DNA of 63,344 nucleotides from Clostridiales bacterium (GTDB lineage: Bacteria; Bacillota; Clostridia; Oscillospirales; CAG-272), in contig DULN01000002.1 in assembly GCA_012840355.1 (NCBI GenBank), positions 178,529-241,872 of the forward strand, given 5' to 3'. Shown one piece after another: positions 27,087 to 39,061 of the stretch (position 1 is its first letter; each line of letters opens with the position of its first letter). Made by a program: the position numbers and the translations under genes. Under the pieces are notes generated by a model that had not been told where the DNA came from, searched no databases, and saw only the letters and a program-made list of their open reading frames with translations.

Positions 27087-28065
27087 CACAGGAAAAAACC
27101 AAGCCATATTTACCCCGGAGCTTGCGGTGACGCAAGGGGTGATATTTAACATACAGCGCTTTTCAATCCACGACGGGCCGGGCGTGCGCACTGCGGTGTT
27201 CTTTAAAGGCTGCAACCTGCGCTGCAAATGGTGCCATAACCCTGAATCTATTGAGCACAAACCGTCGCTTGAGTTTTATCCCGCAAAATGCATAGGCTGC
27301 GGCGCGTGCTTTGCGGTATGCCCTGTGTCGGCGCATATAATGCAGCCTATTGGCCAGGGCGGGGAACATATAATAGACCGGAGTAAGTGCATACGTTGCC
27401 TTGAGTGCACCGATACCTGTTATGCCGGCGCGCTTGTTGGCGTCGGTCAAACAGTGACGGCGGAATATGTAGTTGAAAATGTTAAAAGCGAGATGCCGTA
27501 TTATCAGCATTCGGGCGGGGGCGTGACGTTTTCCGGAGGCGAATGCATGGTGCAGCCCAATTTTCTTTATGCAGTCCTGGTCGGCTGCAAAGAGGCGGGC
27601 GTCCACACGGCGGTGGATACGGCGGGCAATGTGCCGTGGGAGTTTTTCCAGCGCATAGATAGCTTTGTGGATATGTACCTTTATGACGTAAAAGCCGCGT
27701 CGCCCGAAGTGCACCGCGCGATGACCGGAGCGGGCAACGAGCTTATAATAGATAACCTTAAAAAGATTTGCAGACCAGGAAAAAGAGTTTGGATAAGGAT
27801 ACCTTATGTCCCCGGTTTCAATGACGGCGAAATCCCCGGCATCGCGGATATACTTTGCGAGCTTGAAGCCGAAGCGAAAAGCTCGGGGCGCGAGTATGCA
27901 TTCGAGCGGGTGGAGCTTTTGCCGTACCATAAGCTTGGCGCTAGCAAGTACGAGGCGTTGGGGATAGGCGATCCCACAGACGGCACCGTGCCCCCCACGG
28001 GCGCCGAAGCCGAAAGAGTGGTAGAATACCTGCGGGGGAGAGGTCTTCGCGCATATAAACCGTAA
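27079..28065 (+). CDS. Glycyl-radical enzyme activating enzyme (radical SAM)
   Basis: A 328-residue radical SAM activase that installs the Gly radical on the neighbouring enzyme. The start is the ATG at 27079, overlapping the upstream stop. The radical SAM cluster motif is CNLRCKWC (CxxxCxxC), preceded by SIHDGPGVRTAVFFKG. Two further 4Fe-4S motifs follow, CIGCGACFAVCP and CIRCLECTDTC, as in activases of the dehydratase/decarboxylase type, in contrast to short PFL activases. Also present are GGGVTFSGGEC and YDVKAASPEVH. It lies 23 bp upstream of its substrate gene. Confidence 0.95.
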   Translation: MNNTGKNQAIFTPELAVTQGVIFNIQRFSIHDGPGVRTAVFFKGCNLRCKWCHNPESIEHKPSLEFYPAKCIGCGACFAVCPVSAHIMQPIGQGGEHIIDRSKCIRCLECTDTCYAGALVGVGQTVTAEYVVENVKSEMPYYQHSGGGVTFSGGECMVQPNFLYAVLVGCKEAGVHTAVDTAGNVPWEFFQRIDSFVDMYLYDVKAASPEVHRAMTGAGNELIIDNLKKICRPGKRVWIRIPYVPGFNDGEIPGIADILCELEAEAKSSGREYAFERVELLPYHKLGASKYEALGIGDPTDGTVPPTGAEAERVVEYLRGRGLRAYKP

Positions 28066-28088
28066 AATTTGACAAGTGAGGTTGTTTT

Positions 28089-30263
28089 ATGCTGAATACC
28101 GAACGCACCGTCCTGCGGCCTGTATATGCCGAGCGCATAAAGTCTTTGCACGACGACAAACTGGCGATCAACGACTTTAAGCTGAAAACCATCGGTGTCG
28201 GCAAATTTGATATCGACGACTGGGGATTTGTATATTTCCCGGACTTCAAATTTGAGCCAATAGGCGCCGACAAACCTTATGGTTACCGTTATATCGGCAC
28301 CAACTTTCGGCGCTTCCTCGAGCAAATGCCGAAATACGTAAACAAAAACAGCGCGCTCGGTGGCGCGTGGATTAAGCCGATAACCGACTATATGCCGATT
28401 GGCTGGGCGCCCGAAGACGAGCCGCCCGAAGAGCTGCGCGCGCTTTGGAGAAAATACGACACCTACCCGGGCTTCGGCGCAATGAACCACTGCGCCGGCG
28501 ATATAAATATCGGGCTGCAACTCGGCTGGGGCGGGCTGCTCGAAAAAGTCAGATATTATAGAAAACTTAATAATCCCGTCGACACCGCCTTTTACGACTG
28601 CGAAGAGGACATAATACTCGGCACGCAGGCGTTTGTGGCCGGCGTTGCGGCGGAAGCGCGCAGAATGGCTGCCGAGGAGGCTGACCCGTGGTTTAAAAAG
28701 AACCTGCTCGAGATCGCGCAGATGAACGAGTGGTTGATATATAACCCGCCTCGCACGCTGCGCGAAGCTTGCCAGTTTATAGCGCATTTTCAGACTATAG
28801 ATCGCACCTATTTTGTAGGCGGCGCGCTCGGGCAGCTTGACGAGATGCTGCGCCCCTATTACGAGCGCGACAAAGCCGCGGGGCTTATTGAGGACGACGA
28901 AGCCGTTTGGTACCTTGCGAGCTTGTTTTTCAACGACACGCACTACTCGCAGATAGCAGGGCTGACGCCCGACGGCAGCCGCGATATGACCTCGCGCATG
29001 AGCTTTTTGGTGCTCGACGCGATGCATTATCTGCGTATACCGATAAACATTGCCGTAAGGGTATCGGACCTCGTGCATCCGGAGCTTTTGCGCCGCGCGC
29101 TTGAGTATATACTTGAAGACGGCACCGGCGCGAGCTTCTCGCTAAACAAAGGCATTGAAGAGGGCTATGCGCGCAACGGCTACCCGATTCAGCTTGCGCG
29201 CCAGCGGATCAAAGTTGGCTGCAACTGGTGCGCCATACCGGGACGCGAGTACCCGCTGCAGGATGTTACGCGCGCTAATATGGCGTTCGCGTTTTGGCAT
29301 GCGCTGCAGGATATAAGGGACGGCGAGCGCACGCTCGAGAAGCTCTTTGAGCGCACCTGCCACCATATAAAGGTGATAGTCGATTCGATTAAACAAGGAT
29401 ACGACCTGCATTACGAGCGCGTCGGCCGCAACCGTCCCGAGGTTGTATACAACCTCTTTATGCACGGCTGCATCGAGCGCGGGCTTAACTGCTCGGAAGG
29501 AGGCGTGGATATCCTCAACTTCAACATCGACGGCGTAGGGCTTGCGACGGTAGCAGACTCGTTTACCGCTATCGAGCAGCGCGTAATAAAAGAGGGAAGG
29601 CTCTCATGGGATGAGCTATACCGGATACTCGATGCCAACTACGAAGGCTATGAAAACGAGCGGCTGATGCTTAAAAATATCAGCCGTTTCGGCGCGCCCG
29701 ACTCGCCGGCGAGAAAATGGGCGCTTGCAATACGCGATTTCTTTGTTAAAACCTGCAAAGAGTCCGGCACGCCTAAATACAACCTTCCGATAATACCCGG
29801 CCTATTCTCGCACGGCGCGATATACGACTACGGAAAAAAGCTCCCCGCCACGCCTAACGGCAGAAAAGCTGGCGAGCCGATATCGCACTCGAGCGAGCCT
29901 GACCCAGGCTTTGCGACGGGGCTTAACACCTTCTCGCCGACGCTGAAGGCGACCGCGGTCGCCGAAACTCAGCCGGGATATGGTAACTCCGCGCCGCTGC
30001 ACCTTGACATCGACACCGAAATGCTTGAAAAGCACGGCGGAATAGACGCGCTGATAGCTTTGATACACGCCCACAATAATATGGGCGGCACGCTTATAAA
30101 CCTCAACTGCCTAAACGAGCGGATCCTTCGTGAGGCGCACGAGAACCCCTCCACGCATCCTGACCTAATCGTTAGAGTCACTGGCTACTCCGCTTTCTTC
30201 GCCTCGCTGTCAAAGAGCTACAGGCAGCAGATAATAGACCGCTTCCTTTCCAAAAACGGCTGA
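28089..30263 (+). CDS. Glycyl radical enzyme of unassigned subclass
   Basis: A 724-residue protein of the pyruvate formate-lyase superfamily. The C-terminal radical site is RVTGYSAFFASLSKSYRQQI (Gly at about residue 697). The central loop expected to carry the thiyl Cys reads KVGCNWCAIPGREYPLQD (about residue 376), with two Cys spaced by two residues and no Glu in the +2 position, unlike the GCxE motif of glycerol, choline, proline and isethionate enzymes, and not the CC of PFL. GTGAGG precedes the ATG. The substrate is not assignable; the activase upstream and ThuA-like and beta-galactosidase genes downstream suggest a carbohydrate-related reaction. It is probably oxygen-sensitive, consistent with an anaerobe. 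Confidence 0.9.
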   Translation: MLNTERTVLRPVYAERIKSLHDDKLAINDFKLKTIGVGKFDIDDWGFVYFPDFKFEPIGADKPYGYRYIGTNFRRFLEQMPKYVNKNSALGGAWIKPITDYMPIGWAPEDEPPEELRALWRKYDTYPGFGAMNHCAGDINIGLQLGWGGLLEKVRYYRKLNNPVDTAFYDCEEDIILGTQAFVAGVAAEARRMAAEEADPWFKKNLLEIAQMNEWLIYNPPRTLREACQFIAHFQTIDRTYFVGGALGQLDEMLRPYYERDKAAGLIEDDEAVWYLASLFFNDTHYSQIAGLTPDGSRDMTSRMSFLVLDAMHYLRIPINIAVRVSDLVHPELLRRALEYILEDGTGASFSLNKGIEEGYARNGYPIQLARQRIKVGCNWCAIPGREYPLQDVTRANMAFAFWHALQDIRDGERTLEKLFERTCHHIKVIVDSIKQGYDLHYERVGRNRPEVVYNLFMHGCIERGLNCSEGGVDILNFNIDGVGLATVADSFTAIEQRVIKEGRLSWDELYRILDANYEGYENERLMLKNISRFGAPDSPARKWALAIRDFFVKTCKESGTPKYNLPIIPGLFSHGAIYDYGKKLPATPNGRKAGEPISHSSEPDPGFATGLNTFSPTLKATAVAETQPGYGNSAPLHLDIDTEMLEKHGGIDALIALIHAHNNMGGTLINLNCLNERILREAHENPSTHPDLIVRVTGYSAFFASLSKSYRQQIIDRFLSKNG

Positions 30264-30265
30264 CC

Positions 30266-30379
30266 CTAAAAAAAGAGGAAGAACACCGCCGCGCCTGCGC
30301 ATACTATCGTGCAGGCGACGGCGGCACCGATGAGAAAGCCGAATAAGAAATCCCTGAGCACAGAAAAAATGAAATCCAT
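30266..30379 (-). CDS. Candidate 37-residue small membrane protein (uncertain)
   Basis: On the strand opposite its neighbours, an ATG at 30379 with AGAGGG upstream opens a 37-codon frame. It begins MDFIFSVLRDFLFGFLIG and continues as one hydrophobic helix to the end. Part of the hydrophobic run (AAVACTIVCAGAAV) is encoded by the two arms of a perfect hairpin, so the apparent helix may be a by-product of the palindrome. It lies antisense in the gap between the glycyl radical enzyme and the ThuA-like gene. Confidence 0.3.
   Translation of the reverse strand: MDFIFSVLRDFLFGFLIGAAVACTIVCAGAAVFFLFF
30286..30324. repeat. Strong 13-bp hairpin between glycyl radical enzyme and ThuA-like gene
   Basis: Arms 30286-30298 (CCGCCGCGCCTGC) and 30311-30324 pair perfectly apart from one bulged A (30318), with a 12-nt loop. 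On the plus strand no T-run follows, so read-through or RNA processing/stabilisation is more likely than termination. On the minus strand a T-rich run follows after about 10 nt. Confidence 0.65.
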
Positions 30380-30404
30380 AAAGCACCCTCTTGGAGGATA
30401 AAAA

Positions 30405-31127
30405 ATGATAAACGTTACTGTTTGGAATGAAAACTACCACGAAACGCACAACGAGCACGTGCGCTCGATTTTCCCGCGCGGCATTCACGGCTGTATAGCC
30501 GAAATACTCGCAGAAGAGCCGGATACCTTTAACGTCAGGACTGCGACGCTGGGGGACCCGGACCAGGGGCTTTCCGATGAAGTCCTAAACAATACCGACG
30601 TGCTCATTTGGTGGGGCCATCTGCTTCATGAGCATGTTTCAAACGAGATCGTGAGAAAAATCAGGCATCGCGTCTACAGGGAAGGCATGGGGTTTGTCGC
30701 GCTTCACTCGGCGCATATGTCAAAACCGTTTAGAAGCATTGTCGGCACCGACGGAAGCCTGCTGTGGGGCGACAACCAGCTTGAGATAGTCTGGAACGTG
30801 CTTCCCGCCCACCCAATAGCCGAAGGCATTCCGCAGTATTTCATGCTCGAGTCGGAAGAGATGTACGGCGAACCTTTCAACATTCCTCAGCCTGACGAGC
30901 TGGTGTTTATCTCTTGGTTCAAGCACGGTAATGTTTTTAGATCCGGCTGCTGCTATTATCGCGGCGTCGGTAAAGTGTTCTATTTCCAGCCAGGACATGA
31001 AACCGAACGCTCTTATTATGACCCGAACGTTCGCAGAATAATCAGAAATGCGGCGCGCTGGGCTGCCCCGCACAAGTTTATGCCCGGCCTGCCCGCGGAG
31101 ACCGACTATGTAAGGCCCATTGTGTAA
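30405..31127 (+). CDS. ThuA-like (trehalose utilization) domain protein
   Basis: A 240-residue ThuA-fold protein (glutamine amidotransferase-like). Motifs: VTVWNENYHE at the N-terminus, NTDVLIWWGHLLHE, GMGFVALHSAHMSKPF, and GVGKVFYFQPGHETE near the end, all conserved in the ThuA/PF06283 family. TTGGAGG lies upstream. In rhizobia ThuA works with the dehydrogenase ThuB on 3-keto-glycosides, but here its substrate is unknown. It follows the glycyl radical enzyme gene by 141 bp containing a strong hairpin. Confidence 0.88.
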   Translation: MINVTVWNENYHETHNEHVRSIFPRGIHGCIAEILAEEPDTFNVRTATLGDPDQGLSDEVLNNTDVLIWWGHLLHEHVSNEIVRKIRHRVYREGMGFVALHSAHMSKPFRSIVGTDGSLLWGDNQLEIVWNVLPAHPIAEGIPQYFMLESEEMYGEPFNIPQPDELVFISWFKHGNVFRSGCCYYRGVGKVFYFQPGHETERSYYDPNVRRIIRNAARWAAPHKFMPGLPAETDYVRPIV

Positions 31128-31198
31128 CCCGCGTGATTTATAATTTGACTCTCAATAAAAACAAAAGGTAGACCGAAAAATACGGAAATTAAAATTGA

Positions 31199-34862
<3,664 letters not shown>

Positions 34863-34866
<4 letters not shown>

Positions 34867-35264
34867 GCTCTACATACCAGACAGGAAAGCTAGGAGAAAC
34901 CGTGGCGTGCGAGTACCTTGCCCGCCTCGGTTTTACAATTGTTTGCCGCAACTACAGGTTCAACGCCGGCGGACGCATAAAAGGCGAAATTGACATAATC
35001 GCCGAGGACGGCAAATACATTTTGTTCGTAGAGGTAAAACTGCGACGCTATGACCCGGCGCTACTCGCCCGGTTTGGACGCCCGTCGGCAGCGGTAACGT
35101 ACTCAAAGCGTCAAAAAATTATTGCCGGCACCGAGTACTACTTGCGGGAGCATCCGACAAAGCTTCAGCCCCGAGTGGATGTTATTGAAATAACATATAA
35201 GGAACTGACGGGCGGCGAGTGGGCGTATGATATTAATCATATTAAGGGGGCTATAACGCGTTGA
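34863..35264 (+). CDS. yraN: YraN family endonuclease-like protein (UPF0102)
   Basis: A 133-residue protein with the family's restriction-endonuclease-like core: TGKLGETVACEYLARLGFTIVCRNYR, GEIDIIAEDGKYILFVEVKLR, and AAVTYSKRQKIIAGTEYYL. Asp, Glu and Lys of the predicted nuclease site (EID...EVK) are present. The rnhB-yraN order is common in bacteria. Function is uncertain; DNA processing is inferred. Confidence 0.93.
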
Positions 35265-36220
35265 AATTGAGGCTGTTTGATTTGCACTGCGACACCGCGC
35301 TCGAAGCGTTTGACAAAAAGCTCGATATAAATAGCAACAGCCTGCTTCATATATCGCTCGACAAGTCGGGCGATTTTTCGGTTTACACGCAGGTTTTCGC
35401 AATCTTCAGCCGGCACCGACGCGACCCCGAGGAGCTGTGGAAAAATTTCTTCCTTGTAAGAAATTATATCGACTCGCAAATCCCGCCGCAGCGCCGCGAA
35501 ACCGAGGAGGGGTTTGACCCGAACTTCGGTTGCGAGGAGGGCGAAAGCAGCGCGGTTCGCCCGGGCTTTTCTTACATACTCGCGATGGAAGGCGCCTCGC
35601 CGGTTAACGGTGAGCTTTCAAGGCTTGAGGAACTCTATAAAGCTGGTGTGCGCGTGCTGACGCTGGTATGGAAGGGTATTGAAGCCGCCGGCGGCGCGTA
35701 TGACACAAAAGAGGGGCTGACCGAGTATGGGCGCGCGCTGGTCCGCCGCTGCCTTGAGCTGGGGATTGCGCCCGATGTCTCGCACGCGTCCGACCGCACT
35801 ACTGCGGAGGTTATTGAGCTTTGCGCCGAGTACGGCTTTCCGGCACTAGCCTCGCACTCAAACAGCCGCTCGGTGTACACCGACAGCCCGCGCGGAATTA
35901 CTGACGAAAACTACAAAAGCATAGTTGCAACCGGCGGGATAGTGGGCGTAAACCTAGTCGCGCCGCAGCTTGCCGGCTCAAAGTGCAAAATCGAGCACAT
36001 TGCGGCGCATATCGAGCGGTTTTTAGAGCTTGGTGGCGAGGACTACGTTGGGCTAGGCTGTGATTTTGACGGCACGGCTGAGCTACCAGAGGGAATCCGC
36101 GGGATATGGGACCTGTATAAACTTGCCGATAAGCTGGGACAACTTAACTATCCCGATGAGCTTATCGATAAAGTGTTTTATGCAAACGGCAGAAAATATT
36201 TTGATCGCTTGTTAAAATAG
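35261..36220 (+). CDS. Membrane dipeptidase family (M19) peptidase
   Basis: A 319-residue zinc-dependent dipeptidase (renal dipeptidase family). The TTG start overlaps the yraN stop by 4 bp and has AAGGGGG upstream. Metal-binding motifs: DLHCDTALE (HxD), LAMEGAS (bridging Glu), DVSHASDRT and PALASHSNSRSVY (two His), and GLGCDFDGTAELPEGI. The family hydrolyses dipeptides and some D-amino-acid dipeptides. No signal peptide is visible. Confidence 0.95.
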   Translation: MKLRLFDLHCDTALEAFDKKLDINSNSLLHISLDKSGDFSVYTQVFAIFSRHRRDPEELWKNFFLVRNYIDSQIPPQRRETEEGFDPNFGCEEGESSAVRPGFSYILAMEGASPVNGELSRLEELYKAGVRVLTLVWKGIEAAGGAYDTKEGLTEYGRALVRRCLELGIAPDVSHASDRTTAEVIELCAEYGFPALASHSNSRSVYTDSPRGITDENYKSIVATGGIVGVNLVAPQLAGSKCKIEHIAAHIERFLELGGEDYVGLGCDFDGTAELPEGIRGIWDLYKLADKLGQLNYPDELIDKVFYANGRKYFDRLLK

Positions 36221-36237
36221 CACCCTCATGTTATACT
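36209..36237 (+). promoter_or_regulatory. Sigma-A promoter for thrC
   Basis: -35 TTGTTA (36209-36214), 17-bp spacer, -10 TATACT (36232-36237). The predicted transcription start near 36244 lies after the ATG at 36241, which supports the later start at 36274. Confidence 0.65.
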
Positions 36238-36273
36238 AAAATGAATTTTTGTTTGTTGGGATTGGGTGCTGTT

Positions 36274-37767
36274 ATGAAGTATGTTAGCACGAGGGGCGGA
36301 TGTGCGCCTGTAAGCTCGGCTGAAGCGATAAAGCTCGGGCTTGCTGGCGACGGAGGCTTGTTTGTGCCGGACGAGCTTCCGGAGCTTAGCGAGGAGCTGC
36401 TAAAGGAGCTTTGCGGCGTTACTTATTATAAGCGCGTCGCAAAGGTTCTTCATATGTTTTTGTGCGACAGCTACTCGTATGAGGAGCTTGAGGAGTGCTC
36501 TCGCGTTGCGTATACGGAGGTGAAATTCCCGGGCGGAGCCGCGCCGGTGGCAAAGCTAAATGATAGGCTCTACGTGCTTGAGCTTTGGCACGGGCCGACT
36601 GCGGCGTTCAAAGACATGGCGCTGCAGATTATGCCGCGCCTTCTATCGCTTGCACTGCAAAAGACCGGCGAAAGCTTAAAAGCGCTGATACTTGCCGCGA
36701 CATCGGGCGATACGGGCAAGGCGGCGCTTGAGGGCTACAAAGATGTCCCCGGAACTAAAATCATGGTGTTTTACCCCGCCGGGGGCGTCAGCAGCATGCA
36801 GATGCTTCAGATGGCGACGCAAGAGGGCGAAAACGTCTTCGTGCAAGCAGTAAAAGGCAACTTCGACGACACTCAAGCAGGCGTAAAACGCATCTTTTCA
36901 AGTGAAAAAATAAAAAGCGATCTTGCGGGGCGCGGCTATATGATCACAAGCGCCAACTCTATAAACTGGGGCCGACTTGCGCCGCAAATCGCCTATTATA
37001 TTTCGGCATACTGCGACCTTGTGGCAACCGGTGACGTTAAGCTCGGCGAGGAAATATACGTTACGGTGCCGACCGGAAACTTCGGCAACATTCTTGCGGC
37101 ATATATCGCAAAACGCATGGGGTTACCGATAAGAAGGCTTATCTGCGCCTCAAATAGCAACCGTGTGCTCGCTGATTTCTTTGAGTCCGGCGTGTATGAC
37201 AAAAACCGCGAGTTTTTCCTTACTATCTCGCCATCGATGGATATTCTTGTTTCAAGCAACCTCGAGCGCCTTTTGTGGTTTGTCACTGGTCCTGAGGATA
37301 CGGCGGGCTATATGAAGAGCCTCGCCGAAACAGGCAAGTATCAAATCACGCCCGAGCTGCACTACGAGCTTTGCCGCGATTTTATCGGGCTTTGGTGCCC
37401 CGAGGACGAGACTCGCGCCGAGATAAAGTCGGTTTGGGAGCGGTATAGGTACCTTTGCGATACTCATACGGCGGTAGGGCTTTATTGCGCCGAAAATTAT
37501 CTTGAGGGCGACGGCAGGGGAGCAAGCGGCAGGAAGATGCTTGCCGTATCGACTGCGAGCGCGTATAAGTTTGCATCAGACGTTTATTTTGCGCTCACGG
37601 GCGTGACCGCGGAGGGCGCGGAAGCGATTGAAAAGCTTTCGGAATATACAAAAACGCCGGTCCCCGCGCCGTTGTGCGGGCTTGAGCAAAGAAAAATCCG
37701 CTTCGATCCGCAAGCTGCGATCGAAGCGGACGGTATGGACGGCGCGGTATTGGCTTTCGCCGTATAG
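36274..37767 (+). CDS. thrC: Threonine synthase
   Basis: A 497-residue PLP enzyme converting O-phosphohomoserine to threonine. N-terminus YVSTRGGCAPVSSAEAI; PLP-Lys in WHGPTAAFKDMALQIMP; phosphate loop AATSGDTGKAALEG; and NSINWGRLAPQIAYY are diagnostic of the long (E. coli-like) ThrC class. I chose the ATG at 36274 over 36241 because the promoter places the transcript start in between. It is monocistronic. Confidence 0.96.
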   Translation: MKYVSTRGGCAPVSSAEAIKLGLAGDGGLFVPDELPELSEELLKELCGVTYYKRVAKVLHMFLCDSYSYEELEECSRVAYTEVKFPGGAAPVAKLNDRLYVLELWHGPTAAFKDMALQIMPRLLSLALQKTGESLKALILAATSGDTGKAALEGYKDVPGTKIMVFYPAGGVSSMQMLQMATQEGENVFVQAVKGNFDDTQAGVKRIFSSEKIKSDLAGRGYMITSANSINWGRLAPQIAYYISAYCDLVATGDVKLGEEIYVTVPTGNFGNILAAYIAKRMGLPIRRLICASNSNRVLADFFESGVYDKNREFFLTISPSMDILVSSNLERLLWFVTGPEDTAGYMKSLAETGKYQITPELHYELCRDFIGLWCPEDETRAEIKSVWERYRYLCDTHTAVGLYCAENYLEGDGRGASGRKMLAVSTASAYKFASDVYFALTGVTAEGAEAIEKLSEYTKTPVPAPLCGLEQRKIRFDPQAAIEADGMDGAVLAFAV

Positions 37768-37772
37768 ATGTA

Positions 37773-37796
37773 CCGCCGGGGGATACGCTCCGGCGG
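37773..37796 (+). terminator. Possible terminator hairpin after thrC
   Basis: CCGCCGG-10 nt-CCGGCGG, 5 bp after the stop codon. No T-run follows, so termination strength is uncertain. Confidence 0.4.
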
Positions 37797-37821
37797 AGCT
37801 TATGCTACGCCGTAATGGTGG

Positions 37822-38034
37822 CTACATCTGCTTTGGCTTGAATGTGGCGCAAACGGTGTCGGCGCACATCGTGGCGTACGACGGGCCGATCGCCACACGT
37901 TCGGCAGTGCAGTAATTGTCGCCGTCGTGATAAGCGCAGTTTACAACGTCACAGGAAATACCGCGAATATGCTTCGGCGGCCTTCTGTCGGTACGTTGAA
38001 CGGTCGAATCGTAAAATTCATCGAAAATACCCAT
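37822..38034 (-). CDS. DUF1540 domain-containing small protein
   Basis: A 70-residue protein with the Cys pattern of DUF1540: ISCDVVNCAYHDGDNYCTAERVAI and MCADTVCATF, with five Cys probably binding metal. AGAGGTAA lies upstream of the ATG. Such small Cys-rich proteins are common in Clostridia and often associated with sporulation-stage expression; the function is unknown. It is divergent from the phosphoesterase gene. Confidence 0.88.
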   Translation of the reverse strand: MGIFDEFYDSTVQRTDRRPPKHIRGISCDVVNCAYHDGDNYCTAERVAIGPSYATMCADTVCATFKPKQM

Positions 38035-38192
38035 TAGCCGTTACCTCTTTCTTGAGCTTGAATTACATCATTACGGCGCTTGCGTTATTATTTTGCGCTG
38101 CGAGGTCAAAAAATATGCGGGTGTATAACCACAGCCGCGGCGTTACAATATAATCAAAAAGGAAAATTACGGCGAAAGGGGAAATAATTTTA

Positions 38193-38921
38193 GTGGCAAT
38201 ATTTGCGCTGGCTGACACGCACCTTTCGCTGTCGGTCGACAAGCCGATGGATGTCTTCGGCAGTCGCTGGGCGGGCTATATGGCAAAGCTCGACAAAGCG
38301 TGGCGCGAGCTTGTAAATGAAAGCGACACCGTCATAATCCCCGGCGACATCTCATGGGCGATGACTTTGAAAGAGGCAAAGGAAGACCTGCTATACCTCG
38401 AATCGCTGCCGGGCAAAAAAATTATCTCAAAAGGGAACCACGACTACTGGTGGGATACCGTTAAAAAAATTACGGAGTTTTTTGCGGAGCACGGCATAAA
38501 AACCATACAGCTGCTGCATAACAACGCCTATATAGTCGAAAATATGCTGGTAACGGGCACGCGAGGCTGGTATCCCGAAGGCAAAAACGCGCCGGCGGAC
38601 TCCGATTTTCAGCTTGTCGCAAACCGAGAGGTGGGCAGGCTGACGCTAAGCCTTGAAGCCGGCGAAAAGCTAATGTCTGAACTTCCTGCAGGCGAGGCTG
38701 AAAAAATTATTAAGTGCTCGTTTATACATTTCCCGCCGGTTTACCGCGATTATGTGTTCAGGGAGATAGTAGACGTTTTGCACCGCTATAAAATCGCGCG
38801 CTGTTATTTTGGGCACATCCACGGCGTGTACGACATCCCGCCGGTGCGTGTCTTTGAAGGCATCGAGTTTATCCCCGTCGCCGCAGATTATCTTGACTTT
38901 GTACCACTGCGCATAAACTGA
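38193..38921 (+). CDS. Metallophosphoesterase (calcineurin-like)
   Basis: A 242-residue enzyme with the dinuclear metal motifs: ADTHLS, VIIPGDISWAM, ISKGNHDYWWD (GNHD), CSFIHFPPVY, and RCYFGHIHG. The GTG start at 38193 has AAAGGGG upstream. It belongs to the family of clostridial cytosolic phosphoesterases around 230-240 residues; substrate unknown. Single gene. Confidence 0.93.
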   Translation: MAIFALADTHLSLSVDKPMDVFGSRWAGYMAKLDKAWRELVNESDTVIIPGDISWAMTLKEAKEDLLYLESLPGKKIISKGNHDYWWDTVKKITEFFAEHGIKTIQLLHNNAYIVENMLVTGTRGWYPEGKNAPADSDFQLVANREVGRLTLSLEAGEKLMSELPAGEAEKIIKCSFIHFPPVYRDYVFREIVDVLHRYKIARCYFGHIHGVYDIPPVRVFEGIEFIPVAADYLDFVPLRIN

Positions 38922-38965
38922 GAATACGGAAATAGTATAATAACTTATTGTTTACCGTTTTGTAA

Positions 38966-38994
38966 TTGACATTCAATATAATGTCGGCTAGAAT
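38966..38994 (+). promoter_or_regulatory. Sigma-A promoter of tig(-clpP-clpX)
   Basis: -35 TTGACA (38966-38971), 17-bp spacer, -10 TAGAAT (38989-38994), overlapped by a TATAAT further on. It starts about 65 bp upstream of tig. Confidence 0.75.
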
Positions 38995-39061
38995 ATAATG
39001 ATACTACCGGAAAAATAAGATAAAAAACGATTAAGAACCGACCCAAGGAGTAAAAAAGAAA

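Noticed and set aside
27804..29078. A 424-codon open frame antisense to the activase and glycyl radical enzyme
   Set aside because: It has no family features and is a shadow of two strongly recognisable genes; GC-rich third positions create long antisense frames throughout this window.
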